From assembly GCA_951828585.1 (NCBI GenBank), contig OX639991.1, positions 1,148,576-1,212,575 of the forward strand: 64,000 nucleotides of DNA, in the 5' to 3' direction. The notes below the pieces were generated by a model that searched no databases, was not told the DNA's origin, and saw only the letters and a program-made list of their open reading frames with translations. Below are positions 17,309 to 26,257 of this stretch, in pieces. This DNA is from Longimicrobiales bacterium (GTDB lineage Bacteria; Gemmatimonadota; Gemmatimonadetes; Longimicrobiales; Gaopeijiaceae). How positions within the stretch are numbered: the first letter of the stretch is position 1; each line of letters begins with the position of its first letter. Made by a program: the position numbers and the translations under genes.

Positions 17309-18486
17309 ACGGAGAATCGCGCCCTTACCGCGGCCGTCACGCCGGCCAAGCCGGTCGGCGGCTGACTCCTCACGTATTGGCTCTCTTACTGATCTCAAGT
17401 TCCTTGGCATCATCGGTGTCGTCGCAGGAACCGGCCACATCCCGAGGGACCGTGCTGACCCCGGCTCTCGTCGGGACTGCGGATGTACCGTTCAGCTCGG
17501 CGCGGGCGATCGCAGTGCTTGCCAACGGCCGTACGGCCTGCGTCGTGGACTCCTACGATCATCGGGTCCGTTGCGTCGACCCCGACGGCTCGGTGGTCGG
17601 GGTGTTCGGAGGCGAGGGCGAGGGTCCGGGAGAATTCGAGTTCCCGTCGGACCTCAGCCGGGGAGAATCGGGCTCGGTGGGCGTCTTCGACATGGGTCTG
17701 GGAAGGTTCACGATCTTTGAACCGGGGGGCGTTCTGCTGCACACGGTGCGGTTGCCCGGCTCTGGTGATCTGGATCCGACAGGTGCCTTCGGCGAATCCG
17801 TGTCAGGGATCGAAACGACCAGAGAGCCGGACGCCTACGCGGCGGGCGCTGCCCGAGGCGGTTTTCAGACGCTTTACGAGTTAGATATTGCCTCGGGAAG
17901 GGTTCTCCGAAGAGAGGAACTCCCGCCTGTACCCGTGCAGGTTGACTGCGGGCGGATCATGTATGGACGCCCGAACCCCCGTGGCGGTTGGGTTTTTCTT
18001 GCCTGTGAGGGTCACGTCGTTTTCCTTGCCGAGGATGGTACGACCACGGTGACTCAGGCACCCACGTATTTGAAGGAACTGCCAACGGAGCTCGATGTTG
18101 CCGAATACGTTTCCGAGAGGCAGCATTTCGCTGCGATGGGCCTGCCGGTGTCGCAGGAACGCCTCGATGAGTACGAGAAGACGCCAATACGGTATCAACT
18201 GGCGCCGAACAAGCACGCCTTCGACGCGGAAGGCAGGTGGTGGATCGCTACCTTGCGCGATCACCGTGAATTCTCGTATCTGGACGTCTTCTGTGACGGT
18301 CGATACGTGGGGACCGTGCAGGTTCGGGATCGTCTCTGGGGGTTCGACATCCTGGAGTCCGGGCTGGTCGTGGTGGTGGATCGGCTCGCCGGGTCGGACG
18401 ACCAGCCCAGCGCCATTCCTGCCCGCGGAGTGGATTGGTATGATATCGGCGGGCTGTCCTGGCAAGCGCCCTCTGCGTGCAGCTGA
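17305..18486 (+). CDS. Exported six-bladed beta-propeller protein
   Basis: 393-residue exported protein. The ATG at 17305 has GGAGGTGAG upstream and overlaps the previous stop (ATGA), so it is coupled to the upstream propeller gene. A basic N-terminus and hydrophobic stretch (HVLALLLISSSLASSVSSQ) form a signal peptide; no lipobox is seen. Blade motifs include RAIAVLANGRTACVVDSYDH, GVFGGEGEGPGEFEFPSDLS and FTIFEPGGVLLHTV. Two cysteines (VQVDCGRIMYG, FLACEGHVVFL) could form a disulfide in the periplasm. Role unknown; it is one of eight related propellers in the window. Confidence 0.82.
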   Translation: MNGESRPYRGRHAGQAGRRLTPHVLALLLISSSLASSVSSQEPATSRGTVLTPALVGTADVPFSSARAIAVLANGRTACVVDSYDHRVRCVDPDGSVVGVFGGEGEGPGEFEFPSDLSRGESGSVGVFDMGLGRFTIFEPGGVLLHTVRLPGSGDLDPTGAFGESVSGIETTREPDAYAAGAARGGFQTLYELDIASGRVLRREELPPVPVQVDCGRIMYGRPNPRGGWVFLACEGHVVFLAEDGTTTVTQAPTYLKELPTELDVAEYVSERQHFAAMGLPVSQERLDEYEKTPIRYQLAPNKHAFDAEGRWWIATLRDHREFSYLDVFCDGRYVGTVQVRDRLWGFDILESGLVVVVDRLAGSDDQPSAIPARGVDWYDIGGLSWQAPSACS

Positions 18487-18549
18487 TGAGGTGAGATACG
18501 CGGTCCCGGGCCAGCCTCGGGGCGACGCGTAGTTTCTCCCCGATCCCCC

Positions 18550-19470
18550 TCACCGCGGCCAGGGCAGCGCCAGCCCCTCCGGCGCCCGGGCCCGCCCGAA
18601 CCACCCCGCCAACGCCGCCAGACTGAGCACGTACGGCAACGCCAGAAACAGCGGATACGGCAGATCCGCGTCGACCGCCTGCAGCGCGAACTGCAGCGCC
18701 TCGGCACCCCCGAAGAACAGCGCCGCCGCGACCACCCCCTTCGGGCTCCACCGTCCCAGTACCACCACCGCGATCGCGATGAACCCCTTCCCCGCCGACA
18801 TGTTCTCGGCGAAGGTCCCCGTGTGCACCAGGCTCAAGTGCGCGCCCGCCACCCCCGCCATCAGTCCCGCGAAGACGACCGCGAGCATGCGCGTCCTCGC
18901 CACGGGCACACCGGAAGCGTGGGCCGCATCGGGCGACTCGCCCACCGCCCTGAGCACCAGTCCCCAGCGGCTGCGAAAGAGAAACCACCCCAACACCGGC
19001 ACCAGCGCGTAGGCCAGGTACACCGTCACCGCCTGGTCAAAGAACGCCGGCCCGAGCGCAGGGATCCGCGACAGCAGCGGCACCTCCCAGGCCGGTACCG
19101 TCGGCAGCTCCAGGGCCAGCCCGGTCACGCCGAAGCGGCTCTGGAACACCGCCCCCGTAAACCCCAGGCTGCCGATGGTCACGGCCGTCCCCGTGATGAT
19201 CTGGTTGGTGTTGAGCCAGACCGCGAAGACCGCGAAAAGTAGTGCCGCCATCCCTCCCGCGAGCGCCCCGGCCGCCAGTCCCGCGTACGGTCCCGCCGCG
19301 AGCGCCCCCAGCGCCCCGCCCAACGCGCCCCAGATCACCGAGCCCTCGAGCCCGATGTTGATCACTCCCGCCCGCTCCGAGACGGTCTCCCCGAGGGCGG
19401 CCAGCACGAGCGGCACCGCCAGTCCCACGGCGGAGACGAGGAAGGAGGAGAGGGCGCCGATGTCACCCAC
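18550..19470 (-). CDS. ABC transporter permease, nucleoside/BMP type (second permease)
   Basis: 306-residue inner-membrane permease of the branched-chain/BMP-nucleoside importer class, with about eight to nine membrane segments. The family motif GETVSERAGVINIGLEGS lies near residue 25, and FAENMSAGKGFIAIAVVVLG near residue 240. The GTG start at 19470 overlaps the previous permease stop by eight bases, with GAGG upstream. It is the last gene of a four-gene leftward operon. With the partner permease it forms the pore for a purine nucleoside or similar substrate bound by the BmpA-like lipoprotein. Confidence 0.9.
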   Translation of the reverse strand: MGDIGALSSFLVSAVGLAVPLVLAALGETVSERAGVINIGLEGSVIWGALGGALGALAAGPYAGLAAGALAGGMAALLFAVFAVWLNTNQIITGTAVTIGSLGFTGAVFQSRFGVTGLALELPTVPAWEVPLLSRIPALGPAFFDQAVTVYLAYALVPVLGWFLFRSRWGLVLRAVGESPDAAHASGVPVARTRMLAVVFAGLMAGVAGAHLSLVHTGTFAENMSAGKGFIAIAVVVLGRWSPKGVVAAALFFGGAEALQFALQAVDADLPYPLFLALPYVLSLAALAGWFGRARAPEGLALPWPR

Positions 19471-20524
19471 GGGAACCTCGATCCGCCAGCGCCTGCCAGC
19501 TTCTGTCCACGGTGAGCACGGCGAGGATGACCAGCGCCTCGATACCCCGAACCCAGACTTCCGGCACGCCCGCATCGCGCTGCATGGCCCCGCCCCCCGC
19601 ACTCAGCGCCCCGAACACGATCGCCGTGACCACCAAGGCCAGCGGATTGAGCCGCGCCAGGAGCGCAACAGCGATCGCTGTGTAACCCCACCCGGGCGAC
19701 AGGTTCTCGTACATGCGGTGCGTGATGCCCGCGATCTGCACCCCCCCGGCGAGCCCCGCGATCGCCCCCGACGTTAGGAAGGCGAGCCAGACGACCGGCT
19801 TCGCGCGGAACCGCCCGCTTACTTCGGCGGCGCGTGGCGAGGCCCCGACGGCGCGTAACCGGAACCCGCCGGGGGTGCGGGTGAGATACAGCCAGAGCGC
19901 CACCGCGATCAGCACGCCGATCAGAAAGCCCAAGTGAAGCCGGGTTCCCGGGATGAGGTCGGGGAGGTGGGCCGCCGCGGGAATCTCGTCGGTCTGGTTG
20001 AAAACGCCGCGTGACTCGCGCAGGGGACCCTGCACCAGGAACTGGGCCATGAAGAGCGCCACGAAGTTCATGAGCAGGGTCGTGATGACCTCTCCCACGC
20101 CCATCCCAGTCTTCATCGCCGCCGGGACGGATGCCCACAGCGCCCCGGCCGCGGCGGCGGCGAGGAGGGTGGCGGGGATGAGGATAAGCCCGGGAGTGCC
20201 GGGCAGCGCGACCGCGACGGCCACGCCGGCGAGCGCACCCGCGTGGAGCTGTCCCTCGGCGCCGATGTTCCATACGCGCGCCCGGAAGGCGAAGGCGACG
20301 GCCAGTCCGGTGAGGAGGAGGGGGGTGGCGCGGACCAGGGTGAAGGAGACGAAGCGGTCCCACGAGCCGAAGGCGCCCCGGAAGAGGGCGGCGAAGGCGT
20401 CGCCGGGTGAATAGCCGCCGAGCGCGAGGAGGGCGGCCGCGACGGCCAGGGTGGCCAGGAGGGCGGTGGCGGCGGTGAGGGCGGGGGTGAGGGGGGGGCG
20501 GGTGCGGAGGGTGGTGGTGCTCAT
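19463..20524 (-). CDS. ABC transporter permease, nucleoside/BMP type (first permease)
   Basis: 353-residue permease with about nine to ten hydrophobic segments. Family stretches include AFAFRARVWNIGAEGQLHAG, VGEVITTLLMNFVALFMAQF and ENLSPGWGYTAIAVALLARL. These match the YufP/NupP-like half of nucleoside ABC importers. The ATG at 20524 overlaps the ATPase stop (ATGA). Its product should pair with the 18550-19470 permease as a heterodimer in the inner membrane. Gene order (binding protein, ATPase, permease, permease) is the standard order of BMP-family importers. Confidence 0.92.
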   Translation of the reverse strand: MSTTTLRTRPPLTPALTAATALLATLAVAAALLALGGYSPGDAFAALFRGAFGSWDRFVSFTLVRATPLLLTGLAVAFAFRARVWNIGAEGQLHAGALAGVAVAVALPGTPGLILIPATLLAAAAAGALWASVPAAMKTGMGVGEVITTLLMNFVALFMAQFLVQGPLRESRGVFNQTDEIPAAAHLPDLIPGTRLHLGFLIGVLIAVALWLYLTRTPGGFRLRAVGASPRAAEVSGRFRAKPVVWLAFLTSGAIAGLAGGVQIAGITHRMYENLSPGWGYTAIAVALLARLNPLALVVTAIVFGALSAGGGAMQRDAGVPEVWVRGIEALVILAVLTVDRSWQALADRGSRG

Positions 20525-22236
20525 GGGGGACCGCCTCCGGCGGAGCGGGCTCCGGGGGTGGAGCCTTCCGGACCACGAACGGTGTTGCGCGTTTCGCCTG
20601 CGTGGCCATCGGCGTTCTCGTCCGGCCGCACCCGCGCGCCCAGCATCAGTTCGCCGATGTCGCGCGGGTTGTGCGCATCACGCGGCACCGGGATGAGGCG
20701 GCCACGCACCATCACCGCGATCCGGTCCGAGAGTTCGAGGATCTCGTCGAGGTCGGCCGAGATGAGGACGACGCCGGGGGGGTGGTCGCCGTGCCGGGCC
20801 AGGGCGGCGATGCGCGAGCGCACGGCCACGGTGGCCTTCACGTCGAGGCCGCGGGTGGGCGATTCCGCCACGAGGAGATCGGCGCTTCTGAGAAACTCGC
20901 GTCCCGTGACGACCTTCTGCTGATTGCCGCCCGAGAGGTTGGCGGCGGTGGCGGTGGACGAGGTCGCGCGCACGTCCATCTCGCGCACCAGCTCGGCTGC
21001 CGTCTCCTCGATCCCCGCCCAGTCCAGCCACGGTCCCTTGCGGCAGGAGTCCTTCCCGTGGAGCGCGAAGGCGACGTTCTCGGAGATTGTGAAACCGTTC
21101 ACAAGCCCCTCTTCGGCCCGGTCCTGCGGGATCCAGCCGACCTCTGCGGGCAGGGTCGCGTCACCTTCGTCGGGCGTGCGGATTCGGGCCAGGACGCGGG
21201 CCAGTTCACGCTGTCCGTTGCCATCGACGCCGGCGATCCCCAGGATTTCGCCGCGCTTCACCGCAGCATTGACGTGACGGAGCGCCGGTTCTCCGTCGCG
21301 GATCGTGGTGACGCCCCGGAGGGACGCGACCGGTGCTGGGTCCGCGGTACCGACCAACTGGTCCGCGGCAGGCGTGGCGGCTCGGCGTTCGTCCATCGCG
21401 GTCCGGCCTCTGTCCACGGTCGGCCGTTGCCCCCCTGCGGCACCCCGCGCCAAATGCCCCCCCACCGCCCCCCCCACCATCGCCTCCGCCAGCTCCCCCG
21501 CCGACACGGACGCGGCTTCCCTGGTCAGCACCCACCCCCCCCGCCTCAGCACCGTCACCCGGTCCGCCGCGGCCAGCACCTCGTCCAACTTGTGCGCGAC
21601 CAACACGATCCCAGTCCCCGCCCTCGCTACCTCCTTCAGCACGGCGAACAGGCCGTCCACCTCCCGCGGCGCCAGCACGGCCGTGGGCTCGTCGAGCAGC
21701 AGCACACTCGTCTCGCTCATCAGCGCCTTCAGGATCTCGATCCGCTGCCGCGCTCCCACTCCCAGTCCCTCCACCGGCAAGTCCAACTCCACTTCCAGCT
21801 TCAACTCCCGCGCCCGCGCCTCGACCCGTTCCCGGTAACCCGGCGCAGCCATCCCCCTCTTCGTCCAAGCCCCCCCGTTGAAGAGCGCGATGTTCTCGAG
21901 ACCGCTGAAACGCGGGACCAGCGAGAAATGCTGGTGCACCATCGCGACGCCGAGCGCACGCGCGTCCCGCGCACTTCTCAGCGCGACCTCGCAGCCCCCG
22001 ATCTCGACGCGGCCCTCATCAGGAGTCAGCAGGCCGCCGAGCACACGCGCAAGCGTAGTCTTCCCCGCTCCGTTTTCGCCGAGCAGTCCGTGGATCTCGC
22101 CCGGGACGAGATCGAAAGACACACCCTCCAACGCCGTGACCGGCCCGAAGCGTTTGGTGACGTCCCGCAACCGGGCGGCCAATCCCGACGATTCGCTACC
22201 GCCGCGCCGCTCGCAGGGTCCATTCCGAGTGCTCAC
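20521..22236 (-). CDS. ABC transporter ATP-binding protein with two ATPase domains, nucleoside type
   Basis: 571-residue double ATPase as in sugar and nucleoside (BMP) importers. Domain 1 has Walker A LLGENGAGKTTLARVLGG, an atypical signature LGVGARQRIEILKAL and Walker B VLLLDEPTAVLAP. Domain 2 has a degenerate Walker A (GVDGNGQRELARVL), a full signature LSGGNQQKVVTGREF, and ADLLVAESPTRGLDVKATV. This asymmetry is normal for the class. About 50 residues of low-complexity linker lie between the domains (around residues 260-305). GTG 22236 is the only in-frame start after the preceding gene; its ribosome site is weak. The stop overlaps the first permease (ATGA). Confidence 0.92.
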   Translation of the reverse strand: MSTRNGPCERRGGSESSGLAARLRDVTKRFGPVTALEGVSFDLVPGEIHGLLGENGAGKTTLARVLGGLLTPDEGRVEIGGCEVALRSARDARALGVAMVHQHFSLVPRFSGLENIALFNGGAWTKRGMAAPGYRERVEARARELKLEVELDLPVEGLGVGARQRIEILKALMSETSVLLLDEPTAVLAPREVDGLFAVLKEVARAGTGIVLVAHKLDEVLAAADRVTVLRRGGWVLTREAASVSAGELAEAMVGGAVGGHLARGAAGGQRPTVDRGRTAMDERRAATPAADQLVGTADPAPVASLRGVTTIRDGEPALRHVNAAVKRGEILGIAGVDGNGQRELARVLARIRTPDEGDATLPAEVGWIPQDRAEEGLVNGFTISENVAFALHGKDSCRKGPWLDWAGIEETAAELVREMDVRATSSTATAANLSGGNQQKVVTGREFLRSADLLVAESPTRGLDVKATVAVRSRIAALARHGDHPPGVVLISADLDEILELSDRIAVMVRGRLIPVPRDAHNPRDIGELMLGARVRPDENADGHAGETRNTVRGPEGSTPGARSAGGGPP

Positions 22237-22276
22237 CGGCGGTTCGCCACCGGCCGCGCACGACCCGTCACACCGG

Positions 22277-23302
22277 TCACTGGGACGAAACCGGATCCTC
22301 CTTTTCGATGAAATCGATCGAGGGCACCTCCAGGGTGCCGGCAATGATCGCCTGCCGCGCGCGGTCGATCCGCTCCAGCGCGTCCGCCGGAATCAACCCC
22401 TCCCGCGCCGGATTGGGCAAGAACTCCACCGTCCCCGTCGCAAGTCCCGAGTAGACCGGTTCACCCAGGGTACCGTCCCGCCACGCCTGCGCCGTCCGCA
22501 GGAACATGCCCGTGTAGTCGATTGCCGCACTGCCGACGATCACGTCGGGAGCCACATCGTTCTGGTCGCGATTCATGCCGAAGGCCCACGCCACGCGGCC
22601 CCTTTCGCGTGCCTCGCGCACCGACTGGAAGAAGCCGAAGCTGGCCGCGTCCACATTGTGGATCAGGACGTCGGCCCCCTCGCGCAGTTGAGCGGCCGCG
22701 GCCTCCTTGGCGGCCGAGACGTTGTCCCAGCTCCCGATGAAGGTCTCGAGCACGGTTGCGTCCTCGCGCACCGCCTTCACCCCGGCCTCGAAGGCCACGA
22801 AAGTCCCTTTTGCCGTAGGGATCTCGACGCCCCCCACCATCCCCACCACTCCGGACTGCGTCACCGCCCCCGCGGCCATCCCGGCGAGGTACGACGCCTC
22901 GTTGAGCTGGAAGATGAGCGCCACCACGTTGGCCGAAGGCCGGGACCCTCCCGAGACCACGAAGGTGACCTCAGGGTACTCCGCCGCGACCCGGCTCGCG
23001 GCGTCCTGGTACTCGAAGCCGTGGCCGAAGATCAGGCCGTAGCCGTCGTCGGCGTACGAGATGAACGCCTCGTCAAACTCGGCGGGGGTCAGGGTCTGCT
23101 GGTGGGAGATGCGGAGTCCCAGGGAATCGCCGATGCGCTGCAGGCCCTCGTAGGCGCCGGCGTTCCAGCCCGCATCGCTGACCGGACCGGGGGTGAGGAG
23201 GGCGACGCCGGGGGTGGTGGTGTCGGTCGCCTCGCGGTCGGTGCTGCATGCGAGTATGGCTGCCAGGGCGAGGGTTGTGGTGGCGGGGAGGTGGTGTCTC
23301 AC
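22277..23302 (-). CDS. BMP family ABC transporter substrate-binding lipoprotein
   Basis: 341-residue periplasmic binding lipoprotein of the basic-membrane-protein (Bmp/PnrA) family, which binds purine nucleosides. GTG 23302, with CAGGAA nine bases upstream, gives a short signal and lipobox (LALAAILACS). Family stretches are GPVSDAGWNAGAYEGLQRI, DDGYGLIFGHGFEYQDAA, EYPEVTFVVSGG and EASYLAGMAAGAVTQSG. Later come EGADVLIHNVDAASFGFF and PDVIVGSAAIDYTGMFL. It heads the leftward importer operon, upstream of the ATPase. A ligand other than nucleosides cannot be excluded from sequence alone. Confidence 0.92.
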   Translation of the reverse strand: MRHHLPATTTLALAAILACSTDREATDTTTPGVALLTPGPVSDAGWNAGAYEGLQRIGDSLGLRISHQQTLTPAEFDEAFISYADDGYGLIFGHGFEYQDAASRVAAEYPEVTFVVSGGSRPSANVVALIFQLNEASYLAGMAAGAVTQSGVVGMVGGVEIPTAKGTFVAFEAGVKAVREDATVLETFIGSWDNVSAAKEAAAAQLREGADVLIHNVDAASFGFFQSVREARERGRVAWAFGMNRDQNDVAPDVIVGSAAIDYTGMFLRTAQAWRDGTLGEPVYSGLATGTVEFLPNPAREGLIPADALERIDRARQAIIAGTLEVPSIDFIEKEDPVSSQ

Positions 23303-23617
23303 GGTACGTATTCCTGCGAGGGTGGTGCGGGGACGATCCACGGGAGGTTCGGTCGACGGTGCGGACCTGTCCGGAGGCCGAAAGATACCATGACGGGGGG
23401 CAGATGTCCTCTCTCTCTCAAACGCCGAAAGGGGGAGGGGGGACCGGTCGGGAATCGCATGACCGCGCACCGCCCCTTGCCGTTGGAGCGGCGGAAGCCG
23501 AGTGTCTTCGCGACACCATGTTTTCCGGGAAACATCTGTGACGACGACGACAGCAACGGTGACGACCAAGGCGCCTCGCTGGGTGAAGCGTGTACGACCG
23601 CCCCGATTGCACCGTCT
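23303..23617. other. Divergent intergenic region
   Basis: This region separates the BMP importer operon (leftward) from a frameshifted propeller gene (rightward). It should contain both promoters. No convincing gene, terminator or repeated operator was found. An in-frame upstream extension of the propeller gene from ATG 23459 is open but has no signal-peptide character before 23618. Confidence 0.5.
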
Positions 23618-24738
23618 GTGTCGGTAGCACGAGCGCTGGTGGTGGCCTCGGCCCTGGCCTGTCCGGGCACGCCGGGGCATGGCCAGGTTCCGCCGGTTTC
23701 GTGCGGAGTGTTTGCCGCCGATACACGTTGGCTCGCCGAGTCGTACAGAGAAACCGACACGTATGGTGTGGGATCCGAGGAAGAGTGGATCGCTTCCTAC
23801 GGTGGATTGGCCGCCAGAGGCGACAGCGTCTTCTTCTATGACCATGTATGGCCGCGTATCGTCCACCTTTCGGGAGAGCTGGAGGAGCGGCATGCGTTCG
23901 GGGGGGGGGGGGGAAGGGTCCTGGCGAGTTCCACGTCTCCTGGCCTATCAGATGGTTGGACGACATCTCGGAAGGATTCTTGGCTTTCGGCGGGCGTCAA
24001 GTGGTAGTCTACGACCGCTTGAACCTCGCTTGCTTCGATACCGATGGAGAGTTCCGGTGGTCTGCCCGGCGGCTGTCCCCCGTCCCTTTGAGCGGCGTGC
24101 GGTTCGTCAGTCCAGTGGACGAGAGCGAGCTGATCTTTGGAGTCGACTCGCTGGAAGTTCGAAGCCGGCGCCTTCAGCTGTGGAGAGTGCGACGCCTGGA
24201 CCCGAACCACCACGACCTCCTGTGGGAGCGTCCCATTCCCGGACGCGCCAGCGACGATGGCTTGGTTCCGCAGGGCGGCAAGAGGAGGGCACGGTCCTAC
24301 TGGGCGCGGCACCGCAATTGCGTCGTGGTTTCGGATGGCGGAAGCCGCCTTCTCTGGGTGGTCGACCTGTCGACCTTGAAGACGGATTCAATCGCCCTTC
24401 CTGAGTGGGAGATACCGGCGTTCGGAGAGCTCCCCTCCGACCAGCAGGTGTTGAACTTCGGCGGCCGTGACATGCAGACACCTCAGGAGCCGGCGCTTCT
24501 CTCGCGGTGGACGGGACTCATCGTGGATCCAGACGGTCACGCCTGGCTGCGGGCGTGGACGGAATCCCGCGAGGAGTTCCAGGTCTTTGTCGTATCACTG
24601 GCCTCCGGGGCGTCGCGACGCTTGAGTCCGCCCGGCTTTCCCACCGCATTCGGCGTCCCAGGCGTCTTCTACACGGCCCGAGCCAAGCCCGAGACGGACG
24701 AGCACCAAATCGTCAGGTTCAAAGCTGAGCGGCAATGA
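23618..24738 (+). pseudogene. Six-bladed beta-propeller protein, split by a 14-G homopolymer
   Basis: Two reading frames together make one propeller protein. The first runs from GTG 23618 (signal-like VARALVVASALAC) to a poly-G tract at 23900-23913. The second continues from the tract to 24738 with GKGPGEFHVSWPIRWLDD, LIFGVDSLEVRSRRL and LIVDPDGHAWLRAWTES. Twelve G residues would give FGGGGKGPGEF, exactly the length of the FGGxGEGPGEF motif seen in sister proteins; 14 are present, so the frame is lost. The stop of the second part overlaps a small gene (ATGA). It could be a phase-variable gene, a pseudogene, or a base-count error in the G run. The start is uncertain. Confidence 0.7.
23900..23913 (+). 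repeat. Poly-G tract of 14 inside a coding sequence
   Basis: Fourteen consecutive G residues coding glycine in the conserved propeller turn. Such tracts are prone to slipped-strand changes; one base lost or gained changes the frame. A length of 12 or 15 would keep the gene open. Confidence 0.9.
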
Positions 24739-24890
24739 AAGAGAAGCGCGCCGCAGAAGGCGGGAAGCGTCGGGATGACGCCGTGAACGCAGTCGTGAAC
24801 GTTGCGGTTCTTCTCTTCCTGGGCTACTTCTGGATCAGGAAGACCTGCAGAGGCTCTGCGAAGACGGTGGGTTCGCGCCGCAGGGAGTGA
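24735..24890 (+). CDS. Small single-pass membrane protein
   Basis: A 51-residue reading frame whose ATG overlaps the stop of the upstream propeller gene (ATGA). It has a highly charged N-terminus (MKEKRAAEGGKRRDD), one hydrophobic segment (AVVNVAVLLFLGYFWI) and a basic C-terminus (KTVGSRRRE). It lies 49 bases before the next propeller gene. The overlap and the membrane-protein pattern support it as a gene. No family recognised. It could anchor or accompany the propeller proteins; this is inference. Confidence 0.5.
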   Translation: MKEKRAAEGGKRRDDAVNAVVNVAVLLFLGYFWIRKTCRGSAKTVGSRRRE

Positions 24891-24939
24891 AGGAGTTGAG
24901 GGACCTGACCGGGGCAGGTGACGTGAAGGGTCAACGCAA

Positions 24940-26130
24940 TTGAGGGGATCCAGATGGTTCCCGGCGCCACTTGCCATCGGCCTAACGAGTCTGATGGCCG
25001 GGTGCGGAGGTGATGACGCAAGCCCGCGGGTGAGCGCGGAGGTGGACACCATCGCGGGAGTGGTGATGGTACGGAACGGGACCGGCTCATGGCGTGAATC
25101 CGAGCAATGGCGGGTGGTCGAGGACTTCAGGGTCGGGAGCCTTCGGGTGAGAAACCCGGAGAAGGAACTCAGCCACTCACGCAACACCACCGTGATCCTC
25201 GGGCCCAACGGTCAGATCTTCGTCCTGGAATACTCGACCGACCGCGTTGTGGTGTTCGATCGCGATGGTGAGTTCGTGAGGAGTTTCGGCGGCGCCGGCG
25301 AAGGTCCCGGCGAGTTTCGTAGCCCGATGGCTATGATGTGGGATGGCAAGGATCGTCTGTGGGTGGCGGACGGGCTCAGGGGGCGGTATCACGCCTTCGA
25401 CTCGACAGGTGCGATCCAGAAGACCTTGCACCGACCGGTTTATGCCACCAGGCGTATCCAGCATCCCCTCGTGCGGGGTCCCGCCGGGACTGTTGTGGAT
25501 GAGGCCGCTGGCGACAATATGGTCCTGTTCCTGGCGGTGGATACATTGGGGCACCTCACCGATACGCTGGCGAAGCTCCCCACGCTGGAGCTGTCGCGGG
25601 GCTTTCGGAACGTCATTAACCGGCCGAGTTGGAAGTCGATGCAATTCGTCAGCTTGAACTATATCCCGCGTTCTCGCTGGAGCCTGACACCCGACGGCAC
25701 GGTCTGGTCGGCGGTGACCGGTCAACTCCGCCTGGTCCAGACCTCAGCGGACGGTGACACCGTACGCATCGTCGAGACCTCTCACCGGGCCGCCGAGTTC
25801 GATCAACGGGATCTGAAGATGATTGCCGAGGGGCTGGCGGAGGCCGGGATCGCCAGGAGGGACGTCGAACTGGTTCGGCCTGTGGTCAGTGGGATCTATC
25901 TGATGGACGACGGCCACATCCTGGTCGGGATCATCGAACAGGTGGGAGAAGATCCCCGCACCTTTGATGTGTTCGATCCGGAGGGGCTCTTTCTGGGAAG
26001 CATCGATCTGGGCTTCAGGCTTCCCTACCGCAACATCCCCGCCATCGTCGGCGATACGATCATCGCGGTCACTCCCGGCGCCTTCGATGTGCCCTACCTC
26101 GTGCGCGCCACGATAAGACGTCCTCAATAG
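24940..26130 (+). CDS. Six-bladed beta-propeller lipoprotein
   Basis: 396-residue lipoprotein, close paralogue of the product at 15857-17308. They share VDTIAGVVMVRNGTG, ESEQWRVVEDFRVG, LGPNGQIFVL, RSFGGAGEGPGEFRSPM, AEGLAEAGIARRDVELVRPV and MDDGHILVGIIEQVGEDP with few changes. The TTG start at 24940 is the only codon that includes the full signal peptide and lipobox (LTSLMAGCGG); AAGG lies about 11 bases upstream. It ends shortly after AVTPGAFDVPYLVRATIRR and lacks the C-terminal extension of its paralogue. Function unknown. Confidence 0.85.
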   Translation: MRGSRWFPAPLAIGLTSLMAGCGGDDASPRVSAEVDTIAGVVMVRNGTGSWRESEQWRVVEDFRVGSLRVRNPEKELSHSRNTTVILGPNGQIFVLEYSTDRVVVFDRDGEFVRSFGGAGEGPGEFRSPMAMMWDGKDRLWVADGLRGRYHAFDSTGAIQKTLHRPVYATRRIQHPLVRGPAGTVVDEAAGDNMVLFLAVDTLGHLTDTLAKLPTLELSRGFRNVINRPSWKSMQFVSLNYIPRSRWSLTPDGTVWSAVTGQLRLVQTSADGDTVRIVETSHRAAEFDQRDLKMIAEGLAEAGIARRDVELVRPVVSGIYLMDDGHILVGIIEQVGEDPRTFDVFDPEGLFLGSIDLGFRLPYRNIPAIVGDTIIAVTPGAFDVPYLVRATIRRPQ

Positions 26131-26257
26131 CTTCCGGCCAGGTTGCGGGGGGAGGTGCCGGACCCACTTTGCGGCTAGTGCCGCTGGTGGCCTGTCACAC
26201 AGGATCGTAGAATACAACCGCGATCCGCACCCACCCCACCCCCCACCGGACCACCCC

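Noticed and set aside
20602-22311. 569-codon plus-strand frame opposite the ABC ATPase
   Set aside because: Mirror of the ATPase frame rich in Arg, His and Pro; no recognisable domain.
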